Shown here: positions 55,843-64,000 of the stretch, one piece after another
Position numbering within the stretch: the first letter of the stretch is position 1
How the letters are laid out: each line of letters begins with the position of its first letter
Program-made: the position numbers and the translations under genes
Notes under the pieces: generated by a model
The model's input: the letters and a program-made list of their open reading frames with translations, nothing else
Databases searched by the model: none
Told to the model about the DNA's origin: nothing
Assembly: GCA_009733575.1 (NCBI GenBank)
Contig: ML769393.1
Location: 159,018 to 223,017, forward strand
Direction: 5' to 3'
From: Gymnopus androsaceus JB14
Taxonomy: Eukaryota; Basidiomycota; Agaricomycetes; Agaricales; Omphalotaceae
Length of the DNA stretch: 64,000 nt

Positions 55843-57054
55843 TCACTGTTCATGTTCTTTCCATTGATGGCCATCCTCCCTGTCCGAGTCCGAGCCATTG
55901 TCTGTCGAGGAGTCGCTATCGGTGTCCGAACTGCTGTTTGTGTCCGAACCGCTGTCTGTGTCCGAACTGCTGTCTGTATCCGAACTGCTATCTGTGTCCG
56001 AGCTACTATCTGTGTCCGAACCGCTGTCTGTGTCCGAGCTACTATCTGTGTCCGAGCTACTGACTGTGTCCGAACCGCTGTCTGTGTCCGAGCTGCTGTC
56101 TGTATCCGAGCCAGAATCTGTGTCCGAGCTACTGTCTGTGTCCGAACCGCTGTCTGTGTCCGAGCTGCTATCTGTGTCCGAGCTACTGTCTGTGTCCGAA
56201 CCGCTGTCTGTGTCCGAGCTGCTATCTGTGTCCGAGCTACTGTCTGTGTCCGAACCGCTGTCTGTGTCCGAGCTGCTATCTGTGTCCGAGCTACTGTCTA
56301 TGTCTGAACCGCTGTCTGTGTCCGAGCTGCTATCTGTGTCCGAGCTACTGTCTATGTCTGAACCGCTGTCTGTGTCCGAGCTGCTATCCGTGTCCGAGCT
56401 GCTGTCTGTATCCGAGCCAGAATCTGTGTCAGAACCATCGTCCGTGTTCGAGTCGCTGTCCGAGTCTGAGACGTATTCCCAAGTGACTGTCACAAAACAA
56501 AACGGTCAAACACATAGCAAGCCCATACAAAGGAGGAATTTACTTGGGACCTCGCCTTCCTCTTCTGTCGCGATCTGAGTGAAAGCCCTCACGGACAGGT
56601 CAATCGAGTTTTCATTGTCGCATGTGGGACAGTCGTCTGCGATAGTCACGGTAACAGTCTATGCAAAGCTCCCTTTCAGCTGAGCCTGCTCAGGTGAGTT
56701 GTAACAAATACAGACCTTCTGATTATTAGTGTTCGTAATGGTGACTTTCTTTCCACATAAGCTCGATACCTGGCTGGGATCTCCGTAACGCGTCTGGTCT
56801 ATGGCGGCGATTAGGTCGTCGTCACTGTGCACCGTCCCGCAAGCCCCGGCGACCCCGTTCTGATAAAAGAATGTGGCCCTTAGGAAGGAAGAAACGTAAG
56901 AAGTTATCTCTTCTCAACAGTCCAAAACTCACACTCCTCCGCTGTAGGTCTGTCGAGACTGAAGAGACATCCTAATGGGAATAGGGGCAGCATTGACAGG
57001 GATACACGCTAACAGGAAGGCGAATATCGATGAAACAAAGAGCATCTTGAACAT
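55843..57054 (-). CDS. Secreted double-psi beta-barrel protein, copy B, with long Ser-Asp repeat tail
   Basis: ATG 57054, same signal peptide and barrel domain as copy A, with the frame intact at CCC 56586-56588 ([14 protein letters not shown] follows). The GTAAAT-donor intron ends TGTGACAG and leads to [21 protein letters not shown] tail of about 180 residues follows, built from six-residue units of SSDTDS and GSDTDS type, with rare D-I-D-S, T-V-S and T-N-S variants, ending [13 protein letters not shown]. The tail is strongly acidic and without hydrophobic residues. It could act as an extended spacer, bind cations or be heavily modified on Ser; these are inferences. No GPI or wall-anchor signal follows. 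Confidence 0.85.
55910..56440. repeat. Coding minisatellite (18-nt units, 54-nt higher-order pattern)
   Basis: The plus strand shows repeats of TGTGTCCGAGCTACTGTC and its variants (CTGC/CTAT/ACCG changes). Groups of three units often recur as a 54-nt pattern that encodes two SSDTDS blocks and one GSDTDS block. Because unit length is divisible by three, the plus-strand frames are also open and read [16 protein letters not shown] sequence; those are shadows. Confidence 0.9.
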
Positions 57055-57945
57055 GATTACAGGCGGGAGTTAGGCAAGAGACGAAATTGAAAAACCGTGG
57101 ACGGGAAGTGTCTTCGACCGGCGAAGCTTGGGGAAATTTCATGACCAGACTAGTTGGCTTTTATACGATATAGGACCGGGAAAGCTTGACGGGCGCATCA
57201 CGGACATTATAAAAGGATGCCCGGGCTCATGGCAGTCCATGTCTTCTTCAAACGCCGAAGTGATGTACTTTTTGTTGTTTTTCAGCTACTCAGCTTGTCG
57301 TCCCTGGGGGCCCCAGCAGCTAGCATCTCTGCTTGCCTATATTCGTCGCGAGAAGCAGACTCATCTTTTGCCCAGAAGGGGAGTATCTACATTTCAGAAC
57401 GTTTCAACCGTTGATGGCTTTTAACGAATTGAGACAGATATGGTATCAAGGTGTCCTCAAGCTGTGTTGTATATATACACTTGAGCGTCCTGCAAATCAG
57501 AGATCTACATATGTGCTAGTACAAGTGATGCTGTATACTGTACATCGACGCCCCAGGTAAAAGTACAAACAAGCCAAGTAACTGATTCCGACGTTCCTAT
57601 GTGACAATTATTTCTATTGTGTTCCATTGTACAGTCTGGAAATTTCGAGAGAATCGAATCAATACATGATCATGAACAGTGAAAATAAGAGCACAGGGAC
57701 GGAGAAGGACGAGGAGGAGAGAAACTTACTATTTGAATTAGAAGTGGAATTCGTTCATATTAAAAACTAAACAGGTGAACGAATACCGATGAGCGAATCT
57801 GAAAGAAGAAACCGGAAAAGCGAAGCCGAATCTCTCGGACGTGGAAGCGAAGACGAAAACTAGAAGAACGGCGCAAGATGACCGAAACCATCGCGATAAT
57901 GTCCAGGACAGGGCGTGAGGAGTCGTGCACGATTGACCGGTCTGA
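57055..57945. other. Intergenic region
   Basis: The left part is the promoter side of copy B, shared with copy A up to about 57300. The remainder to the end of the RRM gene has no recognised gene. Confidence 0.4.
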
Positions 57946-59758
57946 TCAGTTGTAAACTGGCGTGTATACAAGACGGCTATGAACTTTGTAGCCGCTCGGG
58001 TGCATGTGCATCTGGCTCGGATAGGGATATTGATTACGAGAGTAGCATTGAGTAGAATCATTGCTCCACCTGCGAGAAGGGAGAGCGTCAGTAACTGTTA
58101 CCAGTCGTCCGATGGATGACATACCCAGAGTTGGCGGAGCTCGAACGAGTCATGAATCCTCCTGATTTGGGAGCATACGAAGCAACGGAAGGTGGCGCGA
58201 AGGGATGAGGATAGACGGAGGAGTTGCTAATATCTTGTAGAGGTCGTTTTTGTTGGAAGACATTTCGAATGGTTACGAGATTGAGTACGAGAAGACGGGG
58301 CAGACATAGAACTGAAATTGGTTCGTGGCATATTACGATCCGGTTTGACGTCAAAGTCGTCAAAGTCAGGAAAAGCTGAGACTTCGGGCGCAATGGGAGC
58401 ATCAGGGGAATACAACGAATTCAGCATTGATTCGGTACTGGGCATAGCACTGTCCTTGAAGTGATTCCTTCGCGTCTGTCGCGTTTTCAAGGGCATCGTA
58501 TTCCACGAGAGCAGAAATAGTTTCTTGAGGGCTAGGTAGGGCAATTATTTCGAGTTTCTTGATGGTGCCGAAAGGAAACAACAATGGTTCCAGATCCGAA
58601 GTGTTGGCGAATAAGATGAAGGGAAGGTTGGTTACCAGAAGTGTCTCGGTTGGACTGAACGTCAACGAGAAAGACTTTTCTGGGGGCGATGAGGCGATCA
58701 TTTCAGAGGAGTCAACAGATGGGACCATTGAGTTCCCCTGCGATTCATCTGAACCGGGTGCAGAGTGAGAATCGAACACCGTAGCACGATCTCCGCCATC
58801 GAGGAAGCCTGTACGACGCATAAGAACCAAATAAAAAGGTAGAGATGATAACACCCCGCACCATCAGAACGTTGAACGATCGACCACGATACATCGATTG
58901 TATGTCCTCTGAAATGGAATATGAGCGAGTGTGATAGGTAGTAAGAAAAGTGAACGGCGCACTTGATTTGCGTACGCGTAAGAGCCATCATCGCCCGCTT
59001 TGCATCTTCATGAGAGGCCATAACAACGAATCCTCGGCGACGGGAAGCATTGTCGACTGTAGCTAGAATGACACAATGGGATACCTTGCCGTAGCGAGAA
59101 AAGATACCAGCAAACTCGCCCCTAGAAGAATCATTAATTAGCTATGCAATGTTAAAGCAAAGGCGAGACGAACTTGGTGAGATCAAAAGGGATTCCAAGG
59201 ACGTAGAGGTTGCGACGATTGTCAGGAACTTTGGGAGAAACGTTATCCTCTTTGAAGACAGGTGTTACAGCGCTGAAGTGATACGAAGATGAGACGAAGA
59301 CGCATATATGCGAGAAACGTAAACTCACAGCGAGCAGCCGCCAATGGTGTATCCAGACATGCACAACGCCTTCCTATTTTGGATGATCTATTGGCGTCGA
59401 AGATAATAAGAGCTCGCGACTTACTTTGCTGCATCATGAGAGAGAAAGGTGATCTCAACGTGAGTACCAATCGCATCTCTGAATTCCGAAGTGCTGCGAA
59501 CATCGCCTAGTAGGAAATTCGTTGAAAAGGCTCTGGGCGATTTAGAAAAACGCGAAAATTACCTATAAGCGTGCTGAATAAAGCGACCACTTCTCCTCGG
59601 TTCACTGAAAGATTGGTGAGCCTGCGACGCGTCGCGCACGCGATAACGGATGAAAAGAACTCACCATGGTTTGGAACGTTAGCAATCTTGACAGTATTCG
59701 TAGTCATCTTCATGTCCGAGTCGCAATGAGGCTGGAAACTTTTTCTTTGAGAGGTCAT
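57946..59758 (-). CDS. RRM-type RNA-binding protein (about three RRMs)
   Basis: Start taken at 59758 (MTSQRKSFQPHCDSDMKMTT); 59713 is also possible. RRM 1: NTVKIANVPNHVNRGEVVAL, HVEITFLSHDAAKQ. RRM 2: RRNLYVLGIPFDLTKGEFAG, RYGKVSHCVILATVDNASRR, then RGFVVMASHEDAKRAMMALT (RNP1 is RRRGFVVM). RRM 3: ETLLVTNLPFILFANTSDLE, GTIKKLEIIALPSPQETISA, LENATDAKESLQGQCYAQYR. The C-terminal part is Ser/Pro-rich (VFQQKRPLQDISNSSVYPHP), and a final exon ends SRLVYTPVYN at 57946. One base too many occurs at GGGG 58405-58408 and at GG 58271-58272 (plus strand). A role in mRNA fate is likely; no specific homologue is named. Confidence 0.78.
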
Positions 59759-60124
59759 ATATTCAAGAAATTGGCGAGAACAGAAACGGGGAGGGATAAG
59801 GGTTCGCAAGAGTCAACAAGATAATAGCTGGAGAGTATTGTGGGCGCGAGCAGTGCCCGCCTAAGCAAGAAGATGAGAGTAAGAAAGAGAGAAGACGAAG
59901 ACGCCGGGCCCGGCGAAATCCTTTTTAAGCCATCTCGGCACGGACCGGCTGCCGATATCCTCAGCTTTGACCGTCACCCAGTTGTAAAGATCCTCATTCA
60001 GCACAGTTGAAATGTATACAAGGGCGCACGAATATTCAGGTTATACAAGTATAATATAATATAATAAACCATCCTGTTGAATAATGCAAAATAACAAAAG
60101 ATCAACGTACAATCTGCGTACCAC
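59759..60124. other. Intergenic region
   Basis: No gene. It holds the RRM gene promoter side and the SNARE gene 3' flank, including a TATAATATAATATAATA run near 60050-60066. Confidence 0.4.
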
Positions 60125-61146
60125 TCATATCAAAATTGCCACCAGCAGCAGTACCATTAACACGATAATAAGAATCACAACACACCACCCGCTACCTCGC
60201 TCTTCTGATTGCCGAATAAACTTGCGCATTTTCCGCATCGCATCGCTGAGTTTGGAGTCGGTACGATCTACGCCGCTTTCTAAGGTCGTCAAGCATCCTA
60301 CATTGATGAACGATGAGAGGAACAGTCAGTTGAGAAAGGATGCGCCTTACTCATTATGCTCGCCAATCTCTTGCCCCATAAGCCCTGCCTGCTGTGCGAG
60401 ATTACTCAGCGTTCCCGCTATAGACTCCATTGTGCGGTCTTGTTCTCGTATCATAAACTACAATCATTTCAGCATCAGTTTCGAGTCAAGATTGAGATAA
60501 TATAATCGCACCTGCTGCTCCTCCCTCGCCCAAGCACCTTGATGATCCTCTTCCCCGTCTCGTTCTGGATCAAGTCGAGGAGTATTTTGACCGCTATGCA
60601 GCTGGCCGGGTGAACTGTAGGTCGGGAGATTCCTTGAGCTTGCAGGAGTTTCCGAGTTCTTATTGACCTCGGCTCTCATGTTCTAGACTTGCGGGCAAGA
60701 CATGGTCAGTCAAAGTTCGTTCAGTGGAAGCGAAAATCGCACCTCAACTTCCTTCCGAACATACGCGACATAGCGCCTACGCTCTTGAACTTCTGATTCT
60801 TCAAGGCCAAACATTCTAGGGCCAGTTGTTTCTACTATCCTGCGACAGGTTCTAGCACCTTCAGGCAGTCTAATCATGGCTGGCTTACCTGACACTGTCT
60901 TCCAGGTCTTCCAGGTCCGCTTCCAATGCAGCAAGCGTCGCTTTGAGCTGCAAACATACAGAAATTAGCGAAATTGCCGCTACTTATATAGAGAAAGGAA
61001 ATTACCTCATTCCGCGCCCAGCCCAGTTCCTCACTGTCTTCTCGAGCCATATTTCTTATTCGCACGTAGGACGCGCGGAGCTGACCCGCAGTCTGCAATG
61101 AGGTTTGAATTTCTGCTTGAACAGCATGATATGGGTCCGTTGCCAT
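60125..61146 (-). CDS. Syntaxin-6/Tlg1-type SNARE
   Basis: ATG 61146 (MATDPYHAVQAEIQTSLQTA). The N-terminal three-helix domain of syntaxin 6 type covers RASYVRIRNMAREDSEELGW, ATLAALEADLEDLEDSV and FGLEESEVQERRRYVAYVRK. A Ser/Pro/Glu-rich linker follows. The Qc SNARE motif reads REQDRTMESIAGTLSNLAQQ then AGLMGQEIGEHNEMLDDLES and GVDRTDSKLSDAMRKMRKFI; the central Gln (GQEIGEHN) is the ionic-layer residue. The tail anchor is GWCVVILIIVLMVLLLVAIL, with only a few residues beyond. The protein acts in endosome-to-trans-Golgi fusion. About five introns; no frame error seen. Confidence 0.88.
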
Positions 61147-61393
61147 AGTGTATTTGGATGATGAGCGTTCCTTCACAGAATAAAGTGCATGAGAGGTGAC
61201 AATACGAAAGAAAGCTGCGTTGAAGCTGCGCTTAGGTTCAGATCAAGCCTTTCTCCGGCCCGGAAACGGGTGATTCCTAGCCGCCTATCTGCGTAGCCCT
61301 CTCTAGTCAAAGCTGTACATTTCTTGCTTATTTAGGTTCAGCGACAGAGTTTGCATATTGTACGATAGTAACAAATTGTATATCTCAATAAGT
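61147..61393. other. Intergenic region
   Basis: SNARE promoter side and monooxygenase 3' flank; nothing further was seen. Confidence 0.4.
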
Positions 61394-63083
61394 TTACAAC
61401 TTCGCCTTGTCAGAGTCTATAGTCTCTCCTTTGATGGTCTCCCCATCATCCTTTCTAGCCTCCTTTAGCATTCTCTCCAACAACTCAACCCACTCATGCA
61501 GACCACCCTCCCCGATACCCCTCACCCACTCCTCTGCCAATCCTTGCTTCTCTAAATAGACCCAAAACTGCCTGAGTATACCCTTCGCATCATACATCCT
61601 CTTCTCCCAGTCAGGGACTACTATCCTCCCTTCGATGCCTTCGATCGGCCCTTCAGCGCCATTTTTGTATGCCTGGTTTGAAGCGTCAGCGAATTCGTAC
61701 AGACCGTCCCTGTAGTTGAATTGCTCGTGGTCTTTGAATCGATGCCAGGCATGGGCAATTACCAATGGATCTTCAGAGCCAAATTCAGCTGAAAGGTCAG
61801 CGTAACGCGACATGATATCCACCGCTTCCCCTGTCGAGTCCAGTGTAGAAGGGTTTGCAAAGACATGGACCATGGCTCTTGCTTGAGCCTCCAGAATTGG
61901 GAATGGCGCAACGCGAACTAGCAGCCCTAAGAAAGCAATGGTGGAATCTTCGTACGCCAACGGAAATATGTGCTTCGCTAAAGGAAACACATGGAAGGTT
62001 GAATTATATAGTTGTTGCGGAATCGGAGGTATTGGAGGCGGTAACGCATTTTGAATGAGGGTGGCAGGAAGAAAACTGAAGGTGGTTTCGTATCCTGTAG
62101 CCAAAATACAGAAGGAAACACCCCTCTCCACTGTTCCATCCTCGAATAACACCTCTCCATCATCTCTAAATTCCGATATTCCACCACGACGTTTAATCTT
62201 GCCCAAATCTTCTGGAGTACTTCCACGGACGGAATGGATGATTGTAATGCCATTATCAGCCATTTCAGACGATATATCTAGCCCGCTCGGTCCTGCGCCA
62301 ATCACCAGAACAACATCTCCATAGTCGTGCGTCGGGCGACGATACCAGGCAGAATGCATGGCTTTGTTCAAACTGCGCCATTTCGCAAGACCAACAATGT
62401 CTGGATAGCGTGGTACACGATAATGTCCGTTGCATACCGCTAGAAAGTCAAAGACCTCGATCTCTCCTGTCGAAAGTTTGACTTTCCACTGACTTGGGCT
62501 TGTAGACTCTGAAATGCGTTCGACAGCATCAACAGAGGTGCCGAGTTGGATATATGGATACAAATCGAAATGCGTGGCGTAGGATTGCAGATATGTCTCT
62601 ACAATCTGAGCACGAGGAAACACCGGGGTTCCAGGCGGGAACGAGAAACTTGTATAGGCCATGACAGGATGCGGGAGATTGGTCGTTAATGAATCATATA
62701 ATGGTGTGACTGGTGGATTGTCTATGGGTAAAGCAGGGTGCCTGGATATTTCCGTTAAGCCTGGAAGCTTCGTAGAGAAAAAGATAACTTGCCAGACACC
62801 ACCTACTTGGTTGCGGGCCTCATAAGCAACAGGCAGCCAAGCTCCGCGCTTGAACTGAGGTGTGTCAAGTATGATCTTCAACGCTGCTAATCCTGCAGGC
62901 CTATGATACGATAGTCAGCGTGTACGAGACTGTCTACACGGGATTATCACACACCCAGCTCCGATAACACAGAGTCTGCGGGGGATAGAAGATCCGCCTT
63001 CATTTCGAATGTCTACAGTGATCTTGAATGTTAGACTCTCTACATAAGACAAGGAAATCAACGAACTGACCTGGGAGCTCCAT
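61394..63083 (-). CDS. FAD-dependent monooxygenase, FMO-like
   Basis: ATG 63083 (MELP), then short 5' exons with GTCAGT and GTGTGT donors. The second splice creates RRLCVIGAGPAGLAALKIIL, the FAD-binding GxGxxG. Then VAYEARNQVGGVW, the FMO-like segment SLNKAMHSAWYRRPTHDYGD (HSAWYR), and a second dinucleotide motif DVVLVIGAGPSGLDISSEMA for NADPH. FCILATGYETTFSFLPATL is the C-terminal ATG-type motif. The C-terminal third has VRVAPFPILEAQARAMVHVF and WVELLERMLKEARKDDGETI. Complete core, about 530 residues. Substrate not predictable; fungal members oxidise N or S atoms. No biosynthetic partner genes lie next to it. Confidence 0.85.
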
Positions 63084-63568
63084 TCTAGAGAATCAAGCAA
63101 GATCGCGTCCAGACATGGACGCAGGATGTAAGAATTGCAGAATTGCAGAATTGCGCGTCAAACACGAAAACAAGCGCCGATACTCTCGACACTTGACTGC
63201 TTGCGTCCCAAGAACTTGATGAAGAACTTCAAGAAGCATGAAAATGGACAATGAACATATCATACAAAACATAGTAAAATATACACACAGTACCAAAATA
63301 ATTCCACGTCCAGGATTTTAATCTACTGCAGAAGTATGCATAATATAACAAAGTGCTTCGTGGTAGTCGGGCAGTATATACTAATAACGAATCCGTATTG
63401 TAAGCCAAGACAGATCTTTGATAAGTACTGTACAAGTCGGATATTCGTATTTCAAACAGGTGAATCGGTCTTGTCTGCAAATGTAGGCTATCCGAGGAGA
63501 GGGACACTAATCAATTTCGCGCGTTCGTCGACTCGAACATAGAACTCACATCCAATGAGAAAAAGCAA
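63084..63568. other. Intergenic region
   Basis: A triple GAATTGCA-type repeat (9-bp unit) lies at about 63131-63156. No gene recognised. Confidence 0.4.
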
Positions 63569-64000
63569 TCATGGATCGTATGGAATCACGTCGGGTTCGT
63601 CTGGATTCCACCCTCCATCAGAAGCCTCCTTGAGGAAAAGGGTACTTGATAAATCGTCCTCGATGCCCTCCTGCTTGAGATTATCCATGAAATCTTCAAC
63701 CAATCTGTAATTTCCGCCAAGTGAATCTTCTCCTTCCCAGGTTGCTCGATAAACAGGATAACTATGAGATAGATACAAGTCAGATTCTTGGTCAAATAAA
63801 GTGATAAAGAGACATACTTCAGCCATTTCACGAGCCACAAAAGTTTCTTACCTAAGCCTCCCTCAACCTTTGTCCTCCGCCCAATAATCCTCTCTACGAA
63901 GAAAATGTCCTCCGAGTCCTCTGCTGTGCAATCAGGACGAGCACACTTTCCTTCTGCATCAGTGGCGGATGCAAGCACTGAAAAGTAAGCAATGAGTTTT
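63569..64000 (-). CDS. Chromodomain protein, 5' part outside the window
   Basis: The chromodomain is split by an intron (GTATGT donor near 63820, acceptor near 63760): EDIFFVERIIGRRTKVEGGL and KKLLWLVKWLKYP, then YRATWEGEDSLGGNYRLVED. The Tyr/Trp/Phe aromatic positions of a methyl-lysine cage (FFVE, WLVKW, TWE) are present. The C-terminus is acidic: EASDGGWNPDEPDVIPYDP, stop at 63569. A likely further donor/acceptor is near 63980, and the reading continues beyond 64000. Chromatin binding is the expected role. The HP1 chromoshadow domain is not seen, but the N-terminus is missing. Confidence 0.72.

Larger units (their letters stand above)
55535..57300. repeat. Right unit of the tandem segmental duplication
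   Basis: It matches 54037-55270, but is longer because of a minisatellite of about 0.5 kb inside the last exon (about 55910-56440). Flank and intron differences are single-base changes and small indels, so the duplication is fairly recent. Confidence 0.85.

Noticed and set aside
55684..56578. Long plus-strand open frames reading [17 protein letters not shown] and [14 protein letters not shown]
   Set aside because: They are shadows of the 18-nt minisatellite on the opposite strand; any frame stays open in such a repeat. The minus frame has the signal peptide, barrel domain and splice sites.
54037..57300. CRISPR-like array
   Set aside because: Repeats are contiguous coding units without spacers, in a eukaryotic gene.
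61394..63083. Secondary-metabolite gene cluster around the monooxygenase
   Set aside because: Neighbours are a SNARE and a chromodomain protein; no PKS, NRPS, terpene synthase or intact P450 is in the window.

Overview
This is a stretch of nuclear genome from a filamentous basidiomycete, most likely an agaricomycete mushroom. The main reasons are many short GT-AG introns (about 45-65 nt, many with a CTAAC or CTGAC-type branch site), small dense genes on both strands, an intron-bearing tRNA-Glu, and families common in this group: a GPI-anchored CRH-type GH16 enzyme, DUF6533-like multi-pass membrane proteins, a DUF2264 protein and small secreted double-psi beta-barrel proteins. The genus cannot be fixed from sequence alone.

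Layout, left to right. 0.5-1.2 kb: broken 3' part of a choice-of-anchor B/LVIVD-type gene. 1.4-2.1: small hypothetical. 3.3-4.9 (-): PARP-domain protein. 5.4-6.7 (-): SEC20 SNARE ending in RDEL. 7.8-9.4 and 13.7-15.5 (+): two diverged copies of one multi-pass membrane protein, separated by a non-autonomous terminal-inverted-repeat element (9.63-10.72) and about 3 kb of non-genic DNA. 16.2-18.9: EXO1. 19.8-21.1: C2H2 zinc-finger protein. 21.7-22.6: 5-formyl-THF cyclo-ligase. 22.9-24.0 (-): alpha/beta hydrolase. 24.5-25.7 (-): RAD51-family protein, head to head with a DUF2264 protein (25.7-27.9). 28.2-29.6: single-pass Ser/Thr-rich surface protein. 29.8-31.7: MFS transporter with an in-frame TAG. 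31.8: tRNA-Glu. 31.9-34.4 (-): GH47 mannosidase. 35.3-37.0: GH16 CRH enzyme. 37.2-39.2 (-): RAD2/XPG-type nuclease. 39.6-40.5 (-): DUF202 protein. 40.6-41.2: SDHAF2. 41.6-42.1: gutted P450 pseudogene. 42.6-44.1: 114-bp tandem repeat and a TPR gene. 44.6-47.3 (-): acid sphingomyelinase-like. 47.9-49.2: DUS4-like. 50.5-51.8 (-): another multi-pass membrane protein. 54.0-57.1: a tandem duplication carrying two secreted double-psi beta-barrel genes, one with a long Ser-Asp repeat tail. 57.9-59.8 (-): RRM protein. 60.1-61.1 (-): syntaxin-6/Tlg1-type SNARE. 61.4-63.1 (-): FMO-like monooxygenase. 63.6-end (-): chromodomain protein, partial.

Most genes are unrelated housekeeping or cell-surface genes with no operon logic. 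Loose themes are genome maintenance (EXO1, a RAD51-family protein, a second RAD2-family nuclease, PARP domain), secretory traffic (SEC20, Tlg1-type SNARE) and cell wall or secreted enzymes (GH16, GH47, sphingomyelinase, double-psi beta-barrel pair).

Two observations stand out. First, conserved genes repeatedly change frame by one base with no intron to explain it, usually at a short homopolymer; unpolished assembly errors are the simplest reading, but it affects every protein model here. Second, the duplicated double-psi beta-barrel locus shows one copy with a minimal tail and one with a roughly 0.5-kb Asp/Ser minisatellite tail. No obviously new multi-gene system was recognised.
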